A DNA stretch of 64,000 bases, taken from JACADW01 sp963747985. Its GTDB lineage: Bacteria; Acidobacteriota; UBA6911. Of this stretch, positions 1 through 7,209 are shown one piece after another; positions within the stretch are counted from its first letter, which is position 1, and each line of letters starts with the position of its first letter. The position numbers were made by a program, and so were the translations under genes. The notes beneath the pieces are model-generated. The model saw nothing but the letters and a program-made list of their open reading frames with translations, was not told the DNA's origin and searched no databases. Location of the stretch: NCBI GenBank assembly GCA_963747985.1, contig CAVVHG010000001.1, positions 558,001 to 622,000 on the forward strand. Reading direction: 5' to 3'.

Positions 1-1
1 G

Positions 2-2026
2 TTCAGTTTTACTGCAGGAGTCGCGGAACCGGCGTGGAGCTGCGGCGTCGAGAACATCAACATCAACCTTATCACCCGTTCGGTTCGCGACCCCCAGGGC
101 CACCAGATTGTCCGGGTCCGGGTCGCAGGGGTGGTGCGAAGCAACAACAACGTCGAACTCAAACTCCTCGACGAAGAAGGCAATCTCGTCGGCCAGGGAT
201 TCTATGGCTACGAATCGGGGCAGCTGAACTTCTATGACTGGAACGGCCGAACCATCATCACCGGCTACATGGATTCGGAGGGCAACTTCTTTCTCTATGA
301 TCAGCGGCTTCCGGAGGGGAAGCAGGACCTCGCGCAAGGCTTCGTAGATCCGTGCTTCTATTGCGGCGCCATGGAGTACGGATGGTATGACGGACCCGGG
401 GCCCAGGTCGGTGGGGGTCTGATGTTTCCTTCCTTCTTTCTCGACGATACGAGCCGCGTACGCATGGATTGGTCTTTCGAGGCCGGATCCCTCAGTCCCG
501 GTCAGGAAGCCTACGGCGGCGCCGAGTATGATCTGGAGGATGAGGCAACCGGTGCGATCAACAGCGTGCTCTTCGACACGCCCAGGACCGCCCGGAGCTT
601 TTTTGAGAACCCGTACTCGCTGGTTCCGGAACCGGCCGGGATGGCCACGCTGCCGCGCGTCACCAATTACACCGGGATAGCGGTGACGAATCCCACGGGG
701 GGCTCGATCCAGGTTACTTACGTAGCCAGGCATTACAATGGCGCACTGGTTGCCGGGGACGGCATCGAAAACCCGGTATCCTACCGCTTCAGCCCCGGGC
801 TTCAGCTGGCAGCGTTCCCCGGGGAGATCTTCCGCGGGTTCAGTGGAAGCGACTCCGGTCCGATCTTCGACGAAGGAGAGGTCGGTTGGGTCGAGGTTTT
901 CTCATATGACGGGGATGTCCAGGCGATGTTTCTCGAAGGCGACGTCCGGGCAGCGGACCTGGATGGCAACGTCGGTGGCAAGGGTGGAGACAGTGCTCTC
1001 ATGTTCCCGGACCTCAGGATCGGCACGGGCGAAAGCACCGAGATCGAGTTGCTGAACCTGTCCTTTGACGACGTCATGGTCCGTCTGCAACTGCTCGACG
1101 CTTCGGGCCGCGTCCTGCGGGAAGAACCGGAGGAGTTTGTCTCGGGCTACGGCATCCGCACGTTTGTGCTCGGCCCGGGATCGGCACTTCTGGGCGGGAT
1201 AGATCCCGGCCAGGTCGCGAGCCTGCGCGTGTCATGCAACAACGACAATTCAATCCAGTCATCGAGCTGTGCAAGGCTGATCGGCCTGGCGACCTGTAGC
1301 GACACCTTCCGGTCAATTGCCACCTATTACGCGGTCGCGACCGCGTCAGCCGGCAGCACGCTCGTGGGATCACAATTCGCGGCCGGTCCGGCCGGCTCAG
1401 GATCCTGGAGCACATCGATTCAAATCAACAGACTGGATGGCGGACCCGCTTCCGTCTACCTGGACGTTTTCGACCGCAACGGCAATCTGCAGCGCACGAT
1501 GCAGGAGGATGTGGCGAGCTTCGGGCAGGCTACCTTTGTCATCGATGGTTCAGATCCTGCGTGGCGCGATCGCCTGGTGACCGGGTATGTGAGGGCCAGG
1601 AGCGATTCCGGGCGCATCGGGGGCGACGTGTCGGTCCGGTGGTCGGACGCCCGTGGATCGATGTACAGCTCCTATCCGCTGAGCAACCAGCTCTACAGTG
1701 AGATCCGTTTCAACCAGGTTGCACAGGGGCGGTCGGACAGGATTGAGTTCTGGACGGGAGTTGCGTTGCTGAACGATCTCGACCGGCGAGTCGAAGTCCT
1801 GCTCGAGGTGTTTACGCCGCAGGGCGTGCTGGATCGCGCGGCGACCGTCCCGCTTGAGCCTCATCAGCAATATAACGCGCTGTTGTCCCAGATTCTGAAC
1901 GATCCCGCATACACGCGGCTGGACGGGTATATGCGGGTCCGCGCCGGCGACCCGGTCTCCGCCATCGTCCTCTACGGTGATTCGACGAATCAGTTTCTCT
2001 CCGCCGTACCTGGCGTCTCCCGCTGA
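2..2026 (+). CDS. Secreted beta-sandwich repeat protein, 5' end outside window
   Basis: The reading frame is open from base 2 to a TGA at 2024-2026, so the N-terminus lies upstream. An internal ATG/GTG-type start near 131 would be artificial, because coding sequence continues above it. About 675 residues are visible. I see no enzyme motif. The protein consists of about four repeats of roughly 100-120 residues, each with an aliphatic strand near an N-P or L-N-L turn, then a T-hydrophobic-P segment, then a G-Y/W-hydrophobic-V strand. It ends with GYMRVRAGDPVSAIVLYGD and then FLSAVPGVSR. The same terminal motif ends the hydrolase at 47670-50465 and the cytochrome at 55409-58678. Probably an exported or surface adhesion/structural protein; its function is unknown. 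Confidence 0.8.
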   Translation, partial: FSFTAGVAEPAWSCGVENININLITRSVRDPQGHQIVRVRVAGVVRSNNNVELKLLDEEGNLVGQGFYGYESGQLNFYDWNGRTIITGYMDSEGNFFLYDQRLPEGKQDLAQGFVDPCFYCGAMEYGWYDGPGAQVGGGLMFPSFFLDDTSRVRMDWSFEAGSLSPGQEAYGGAEYDLEDEATGAINSVLFDTPRTARSFFENPYSLVPEPAGMATLPRVTNYTGIAVTNPTGGSIQVTYVARHYNGALVAGDGIENPVSYRFSPGLQLAAFPGEIFRGFSGSDSGPIFDEGEVGWVEVFSYDGDVQAMFLEGDVRAADLDGNVGGKGGDSALMFPDLRIGTGESTEIELLNLSFDDVMVRLQLLDASGRVLREEPEEFVSGYGIRTFVLGPGSALLGGIDPGQVASLRVSCNNDNSIQSSSCARLIGLATCSDTFRSIATYYAVATASAGSTLVGSQFAAGPAGSGSWSTSIQINRLDGGPASVYLDVFDRNGNLQRTMQEDVASFGQATFVIDGSDPAWRDRLVTGYVRARSDSGRIGGDVSVRWSDARGSMYSSYPLSNQLYSEIRFNQVAQGRSDRIEFWTGVALLNDLDRRVEVLLEVFTPQGVLDRAATVPLEPHQQYNALLSQILNDPAYTRLDGYMRVRAGDPVSAIVLYGDSTNQFLSAVPGVSR

Positions 2027-2376
2027 CATCCGGGTATCACACTTGCCTGCCCGTGCGGCGCCGGCGTCAAACGCCGCGCGAGGTTCTGTCGGGATCGCCG
2101 TGCGGTGGATCTCCGGTCGTGTGAATTGATCATTCGATTCGGGTGCACCAGCCCTGCGGGCCTTCGATTCTATTTGTTGTCAGCAACCACGCGCTCACGC
2201 GCGCGGCTACGTTCTTCCGGCGCTTCGCGCCTCGTTCTTTGCTCCCTTGATCAAAGCACAAGTCTGCCGATGATTTTCAGACCAGTCTCGAAGAGGCGGC
2301 AGTGAACACGCCCGGCCGTGAGGCCGGCACAATTATCCTTGTCCTGTAACGCCGGGGCGCAGCTACAATCTGGCGC
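2027..2376. other. Intergenic region dominated by a palindromic repeat
   Basis: No gene is supported here. The stretch holds copy 1 of the four-hairpin repeat described at 2098-2331, lying between the end of the secreted repeat protein and the lipid kinase. The small open frames in it follow from hairpin sequence without stops and have no coding character. Confidence 0.6.
2098..2331 (-). repeat. Four-hairpin intergenic repeat, family B, copy 1
   Basis: Read on the minus strand, this matches 27076-27302 on the plus strand over about 220 bp. Both copies share in order GCCGCCTCTTCGAG, GGCGCGAAGCGCCGG, GCGCGTGAGCGCGTGG and a GGCCCGnAGGGC hairpin, and both end near CACACG. Each block is a short perfect stem with a small loop. 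I see no coding potential. The conserved order of the hairpins in two places implies a dispersed unit and not independent terminators. Confidence 0.75.
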
Positions 2377-3276
2377 ATGACCGAGCTCCTGGTGATCGTG
2401 AACGGCCGCGTCACACGGCGCCGCCGGTGGGGAAGGGTCGAAGCCCGGCTGCGCACGCACTTTGGCAACAGCGTCGAAATCCGCTACACGAGGGGCCGTG
2501 GAGACGCGACGCGCATCGCGCGTGAGGAGCTCGAGAGCGGCGCCGACTGGATTGTCGCAGCCGGCGGGGATGGCACGATCAACGAGGCACTCAACGGCTT
2601 TTTCGACGGCGAGCGCAACCTGCGCCCGGAAGCGGCACTGAGCTTCCTCCCTTGCGGCACTGCGAACGATTGGGTTCGAACGATAGGATCGCCCCTGCAA
2701 TTGCTGGATGCCGTCGACGCCCTGTCCGTGTCGCGCGCAGACACGGTTGATGTCGGCTTGGCGCGTTGTCGGGGCCGGAGCGGAGAGGCGTGCGAGAGGG
2801 CCTTCCTGAACTTCGCCGAGGCAGGCGTCGGCTCGGAGGTGATACGGAGGATAGAGCAGACAAGGGGCGCGTATTTGCCGACCGCGATACGGGCCGCTTT
2901 CTCCTATTCGCCGCACACGTTCGAAGTGGCACTCGACCGGCAGGAAGGGAGGCGTACGGGGCCGCTCCTGAGCTTCATCGTCGCCGGAGGCCGATATTTC
3001 GGTTCCGGCATCAGGGTCGCCCCGATGGCCCGGCCGGACGACGGGCTGCTGGAAGTCATCACGCTGGGCGATTTCAGCCGGGCTGAGATCCTGCGGAAGA
3101 TCACGAAATTCGTGCGCGGAAGATACTTCGACGAACCCAAGGTGCACCATTACTCGGTGCGCGAGCTGTCAGCGTCGTCGGTTGACCCGGTCCCGCTCAT
3201 CGTGGACGGGGAAATCGCCGGGGAGCTGCCCGTGACCATCCGTGTAGCTCCCCGGGCGCTGAAAGTCAGGTCCTAG
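2377..3276 (+). CDS. Diacylglycerol kinase-family lipid kinase (YegS/BmrU-like)
   Basis: A 299-residue protein of normal length for the DAGK catalytic family, which transfers phosphate from ATP to a lipid alcohol at the inner face of the membrane. It starts with the typical beta-strand LLVIVNGR, and the nucleotide-binding signature GGDGTINE lies near residues 67-74. PCGTANDWVR near 92-101 matches the usual GTxNDFAR-type motif. A C-terminal beta-sandwich includes FNFAEAG-like and RVAPMARPDDGLLEV segments, and VDGE lies near residue 273. Its stop overlaps the convergent malic enzyme stop by 4 bp, so the two genes are tail to tail. The exact lipid substrate cannot be read from sequence. Confidence 0.88.
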   Translation: MTELLVIVNGRVTRRRRWGRVEARLRTHFGNSVEIRYTRGRGDATRIAREELESGADWIVAAGGDGTINEALNGFFDGERNLRPEAALSFLPCGTANDWVRTIGSPLQLLDAVDALSVSRADTVDVGLARCRGRSGEACERAFLNFAEAGVGSEVIRRIEQTRGAYLPTAIRAAFSYSPHTFEVALDRQEGRRTGPLLSFIVAGGRYFGSGIRVAPMARPDDGLLEVITLGDFSRAEILRKITKFVRGRYFDEPKVHHYSVRELSASSVDPVPLIVDGEIAGELPVTIRVAPRALKVRS

Positions 3277-5576
3277 CGCGTCTCCTGCATGGCCTTCAGG
3301 ATTTCGGGCGCTTCGATCGGCGCTTTTCCCCCGGTCTGCGCCTCGACAACCGCGAGGGCGGTTATGTTCACGATGTCGCTAACCTCGTTGCCGGGTATGA
3401 GCAGGTAGACCGGCTTCCGGATGCCGAGCAGGATCGGTCCGATTGCCGTGGCGCCGCCGAGGTGGGTCAGCAGTTTGTACGCGATGTTGGCGGATGTCAG
3501 GTCCGGGCAGATCAGGGTATTGGCTCCGCCCTTGAGGCTGCTGAAGGCGTAAAGCTCGTTGATGATCTCGGGTGTGACCGCCGTATCAGCCTGCATCTCG
3601 CCATCGATCATCAGACCGGGGGCCTTTGCCCTGGCAATCTCCACGGCGCGCTGAACCTTCTCGGTCACCGGGTGCTTGGTCGATCCGAAGTTGCTGAACG
3701 AGAGCATCGCCACCCTGGGTTCGACAGCGAACTGCCGCACCTTCTCGGCCGTCAGGAGCGCGATTTCGGCCAGGTCCTCGGCCGTAGGTTCTATGTTGAC
3801 AGTAGCGTCGCTGATGAAAACGGTCCGGTTCTTGAAAACCAGCATGTACAGGCCCGCGATCCTGGAGACCCCTTCCTTCTTGCCGATGATCTGGAGCGCC
3901 GGCCGCACGGTGTCGGGATAGTGCTGTGTGAGCCCGGAAATGAGACCGTCTGCGTCGCCGTGCCTCACCATGGTCATGCCGAAGATGTTGGGCGTTCGCA
4001 TCTGCCGTTCGGCGGTGAACAGGGTGACTCCCTTGCGCTGGCGGTCGGCATAGTAGTCGGCGACATAGGCGGCGAAGCGCTCTGCATCCGGAGGATGGAT
4101 GATCTCGACCCCGGTCAGATCGAGCCCCATGGCTGCGACCTTCTGGTTGATCAGTTCCTTCTTCCCGATCAGGATCGGGTGTGCGATCTTGTCGTCGAGC
4201 ACGATCTGCGCGGCGTGCAGGATGTGCTCCTCTTCGCCTTCAGGGAAGACGATCCGCTTTGGTTCCTGCTGTGCCCTGTGAATGAAAAAGCGCATGACCT
4301 CGCGTGACTTGCCCAGCCTGGCCTCGAGCGAATCCTTGTAGACCTCGATATCGGCGATGGGGTGGCGTGCCACACCGGTCTCCATGGCAGCCCGGGCGAC
4401 AGCAGGAGCCTCCCAGAGAAGCACTCTCGGGTCGAATGGTTTCGGGATGATGTAGTCCCTGCCGAATTCGATCTTTCTCCCGCCATAGGCGCGGCTGACG
4501 GATTCCGGCACGTCTTCCTTGGCAAGCTTGGCCAGCGCGAGGGAGGCCGCGATCTTCATTTCGTCGTTGATGGCGCGCGCGCGGACGTCGAGGGCACCGC
4601 GGAAGATGAACGGGAAGCCCAGGACGTTGTTGACCTGGTTGGGATAGTCGGAGCGGCCCGTCGCCATGATGATGTCCTGCCGCGCGGCCGTTGCATCTTC
4701 ATAAGTGATTTCCGGATCCGGGTTGGCCATGGCAAAGACGATCGGCTGGTCGGCCATCGAGCGGACCATTTCCTTGGTGACCACCCCTTTTGCAGAGACC
4801 CCGCAGAAGACGTCGGCGCCCTTCATGGCATCCGCCAGGGTGCGCTTGTCGGTGTCAACGGCGAAGTACTCCTTGTACGGATTCATGCCCTCGGTCCGGC
4901 CTTTGTGGACCACTCCCTTCGTGTCGACCAGGACCGTGTTTCCCCTCTTGACCCCCAGGGCCTCATAGAACTTCGCGCAGGCGATCCCCGCGGCCCCTGC
5001 ACCGCTGAATACGACCTTTACCTGGTCGATCTTCTTGCCCACGACTTCCAGAGCATTCATGAGCGCGGCACCGCTTATGATTGCCGTGCCGTGCTGATCG
5101 TCGTGAAACACCGGGATGCTCATCAGGCTCTTGAGCTTCTCCTCGATGTAGAAGCACTCGGGGGCCTTGATGTCCTCCAGGTTGATGCCGCCGAAAGTCG
5201 GCTGCAGAAGGAGGACCGCTTTGACGATCTCATCCGGATCGTGCGTGTCCAGCTCAATGTCGAACACGTCCACGTCTGCGAATCGTTTGAAGAGGACCCC
5301 TTTTCCTTCCATGACCGGCTTGCCGGCGAGCGCTCCGATATCGCCCAGTCCCAGAACGGCGGTGCCGTTGCTGACGACGGCCACCAGGTTGCCCTTTGCG
5401 GTATATTTGTACACATCTTCCGGATTGTTCTTGATCTCGAGGCACGGCTCGGCGACGCCCGGCGTATAAGCCAGGGACAGGTCGCGCTGGGTCTGGCAGG
5501 GTTTTGTCGGAACGACTTCGATCTTGCCGCGACGGCCTTGTGCATGATAGTCGAGAGCATCTTGTTTGCGAATCAT
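3273..5576 (-). CDS. maeB: NADP-dependent malic enzyme with C-terminal phosphotransacetylase-like domain
   Basis: The protein is 767 residues, the usual size of the MaeB type. Residues about 1-420 are the malic enzyme part: SLAYTPGVAEPC, the metal-binding segment FHDDQHGTA, the Rossmann motif FSGAGAAGIA, and MANPDPEI. Residues about 430-765 are a phosphate acetyl/butyryltransferase-like domain (RIVFPEGEEEHIL, ISDATVNIEP). In known MaeB proteins that domain regulates and is not catalytic. The enzyme decarboxylates malate to pyruvate with NADP reduction. The ATG at 5576 has an AGGA box 8 bases upstream on the minus strand. It is a single gene, convergent with the lipid kinase. Confidence 0.95.
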   Translation of the reverse strand: MIRKQDALDYHAQGRRGKIEVVPTKPCQTQRDLSLAYTPGVAEPCLEIKNNPEDVYKYTAKGNLVAVVSNGTAVLGLGDIGALAGKPVMEGKGVLFKRFADVDVFDIELDTHDPDEIVKAVLLLQPTFGGINLEDIKAPECFYIEEKLKSLMSIPVFHDDQHGTAIISGAALMNALEVVGKKIDQVKVVFSGAGAAGIACAKFYEALGVKRGNTVLVDTKGVVHKGRTEGMNPYKEYFAVDTDKRTLADAMKGADVFCGVSAKGVVTKEMVRSMADQPIVFAMANPDPEITYEDATAARQDIIMATGRSDYPNQVNNVLGFPFIFRGALDVRARAINDEMKIAASLALAKLAKEDVPESVSRAYGGRKIEFGRDYIIPKPFDPRVLLWEAPAVARAAMETGVARHPIADIEVYKDSLEARLGKSREVMRFFIHRAQQEPKRIVFPEGEEEHILHAAQIVLDDKIAHPILIGKKELINQKVAAMGLDLTGVEIIHPPDAERFAAYVADYYADRQRKGVTLFTAERQMRTPNIFGMTMVRHGDADGLISGLTQHYPDTVRPALQIIGKKEGVSRIAGLYMLVFKNRTVFISDATVNIEPTAEDLAEIALLTAEKVRQFAVEPRVAMLSFSNFGSTKHPVTEKVQRAVEIARAKAPGLMIDGEMQADTAVTPEIINELYAFSSLKGGANTLICPDLTSANIAYKLLTHLGGATAIGPILLGIRKPVYLLIPGNEVSDIVNITALAVVEAQTGGKAPIEAPEILKAMQETR

Positions 5577-5905
5577 GGGATCATTCCTTTGGCTGTTTGA
5601 ACAAGATTAGGTTCCTCGGTGGTGTTCCCGGCCCTTACCCCGGCGAGCAGGAACCAGTGGGAGAGCGGGAGCGGGGGATCGAAAGGCCCTCCTAAGATGC
5701 GAGCAATCCTACGATACTCCCGCCGGCACCGAAAAGGCAATCCTGGCGAGACAACCGTCCGGGGTGGACAGCTTCACCCCTATGCGATATCCGCGCGACA
5801 GCAGGGCGGTACCGCGCCGCCGGCGCGGAGCGCGCGCTTCGGCCAGGCGCGCCTTTTGGATCCGGGGAGTAGAATTACGGAATCACATCACCCGCAGGCC
5901 GGCCT
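5577..5905. other. Divergent intergenic region without recognised feature
   Basis: About 330 bases separate the starts of the divergent malic enzyme and YwaF-type genes, so promoters for both must lie here. I could not pick a convincing -35/-10 pair or a known riboswitch. The part near 5810-5850 is very GC-rich. Confidence 0.4.
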
Positions 5906-6580
5906 ATGCCAATCGATCGCGTTCTGACCCTGCTGACCATAGCAGCCCTCGGCTACCTGGTCGTGCTGGCATGTCACCGCTGGCCCGAGCCACGCCGGGC
6001 CTGGTTGGGGAAAGCTCTGGCCCTCTCCCTGGTCGTCTATGCGGCGACAGTCTACCTTCGGATGGCTGCGGCGGGAGAGCTGAGCGTTTCCTATGCTCTG
6101 CCCCTCGAACTGTGCCACTGCGTGATGCTGGCCTGCGTCATTTCCATGCTGCGGCCGAACCGGCTTGCGTCCGAGATTGTCTACTTCTGCGGCCTGGCAG
6201 GGACGGTGCCGGCAATGATCACTCCGGACATCGGACGTGATTTCCCGAGCTGGGATTATGTCCAGTTCTACTGGGCCCATGGGACGGTCCTGCTCGTGGT
6301 TGCCTTCCTGGTTTTCGGCCGGGGATTCAGGCCGCAGCGCGGGAGCATGTGGCGGGTGTTCGCCGCAGTGAATATGTATGCCGGGGTGGTGGGGGCCGTA
6401 GATGCGGCGTTCGGGTGGAACTACGGATATCTGTGCGGGAAACCGGCTCATCCCTCGCTCATGGATTACCTCGGGCCCTGGCCCTGGTATATCCTCGCGC
6501 TGGAAGCTGTCGCTATCGCGGCGTTCTGGTTGCTCGCCCTTCCCTGGAGTCTCGCCCGCCGCCCCCCCGGAGCGCCATGA
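5906..6580 (+). CDS. TIGR02206/YwaF-family integral membrane protein
   Basis: A 224-residue protein with about six or seven hydrophobic segments. It shows the family hallmarks: ELCHC in the third helix, a GLAGT turn, FYWAHG before the fifth helix, NMYAG, and NYGYLCGKPAHPSLMDYLGP near the C-terminus. The family (YwaF in Bacillus) is conserved but has no established function. The start ATG at 5906 lies just before the first hydrophobic segment. The GC-rich repeat island begins right after the stop, so I see no operon partner downstream. Confidence 0.85.
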   Translation: MPIDRVLTLLTIAALGYLVVLACHRWPEPRRAWLGKALALSLVVYAATVYLRMAAAGELSVSYALPLELCHCVMLACVISMLRPNRLASEIVYFCGLAGTVPAMITPDIGRDFPSWDYVQFYWAHGTVLLVVAFLVFGRGFRPQRGSMWRVFAAVNMYAGVVGAVDAAFGWNYGYLCGKPAHPSLMDYLGPWPWYILALEAVAIAAFWLLALPWSLARRPPGAP

Positions 6581-6636
6581 GCTTCCTTCGATTCAGAAAC
6601 GCTGTAGCCGGATGGGTGCCTTCCTCAACAAGCGCG

Positions 6637-7077
6637 CTGTTCAACCCTTTCAGGGTTGAATCCTTTGGCGGATCCGATCGTCCCCGGGGTTTGCACCCCG
6701 GGCTTTTCTATTCGACCCTTTCAGGGTCGTCGGTGGCGGTCACTGCCCCAAACTTTGCAGTCTCGCTCCCACTGCGCTCGTCCAGGTAAAGGGTTGAGCG
6801 TCATGGTCGTGCCCAACGCTTAGCAGGAGAGGAACAGATCAGACATAATGGAGTGACCGGTTTCCATCGCGTAGTATGCGTGGGTTGTTACTCGATGAAT
6901 AACAGAGCCACATACGGGAGGAAACCGGTCATGAAGAATTGTATCACCTGGGTGGGAATGGATGATTCGGCAAATAAGGTCCAAGTAGCGGTTATCCTGG
7001 GGAATGCGAACAGTCCGGTGTGCAAACCACGGGGAGCAGGATGACGATGAAATCCCAACCCTGAAGGGGTTGAACAA
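6637..7077 (+). mobile_element. Diverged third copy of the foldback repeat element, interrupted
   Basis: The left arm (about 6637-6732) carries the hairpins CAACCCtttcaGGGTTG, the CCCCGGGGTTTGCACCCCGGG palindrome and GACCCTTTCAGGGTC. The matching right arm is split: it begins at 6832 (GAACAGATCAG) and resumes at 7008 with GAACAG, a degraded GTGCAAACC palindrome and CAACCCTGAAGGGGTTG. These blocks match the arms of the elements at 11145-12236 and 39930-40631. I did not find clear terminal repeats or a target duplication for this copy, so its borders are approximate. Confidence 0.6.
6843..7007 (+). pseudogene. Remnant of an IS110-like transposase 5' end with leader
   Basis: An ATG at 6931 opens MKNCITWVGMDDSANKVQVA. 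This resembles the RuvC-like N-terminus of IS110-family transposases (W-V-G-x-D followed by a hydrophobic strand). The similarity is lost after about 24 codons, where the sequence joins the right arm of the surrounding repeat. An 11-bp perfect inverted repeat (GACCGGTTTCC at 6855-6865, GGAAACCGGTC at 6920-6930) ends exactly before the ATG. GAACAG flanks the piece on both sides (6832-6837 and 7008-7013). IS110 elements encode a bridge RNA outside the transposase gene, so the leader might be a relic of one. Identification is by eye from a short fragment. Confidence 0.4.
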
Positions 7078-7209
7078 ACCGCTTGCCGGCCACGCGCACT
7101 GTTCCGGCGCTTGAGTTGCCCTGGCGGCTGCGTCCGAATCACGGGCTCGCTTGCACGCCTCGTTGACGCCCCGCCTGGCCGGCCGTATGATTGTTTATTT
7201 GGCCATACC

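Larger units (their letters stand above)
6581..7209. other. Repeat island upstream of uvrA
   Basis: No intact gene is present. The region contains a decayed copy of the foldback repeat (6637-7077) into which a short piece resembling the front of an IS110-type transposase gene has been inserted. The last 130 bases lead into uvrA. Confidence 0.6.

Noticed and set aside
2105..2305. Small 66-codon protein between the repeat protein and the lipid kinase
   Set aside because: It lies fully inside the four-hairpin repeat, and the other copy of the repeat does not preserve the frame.
4362..5600. 412-codon frame opposite the malic enzyme gene
   Set aside because: It is the antisense shadow of a confidently identified gene in GC-rich DNA; the translation has no recognisable domain.
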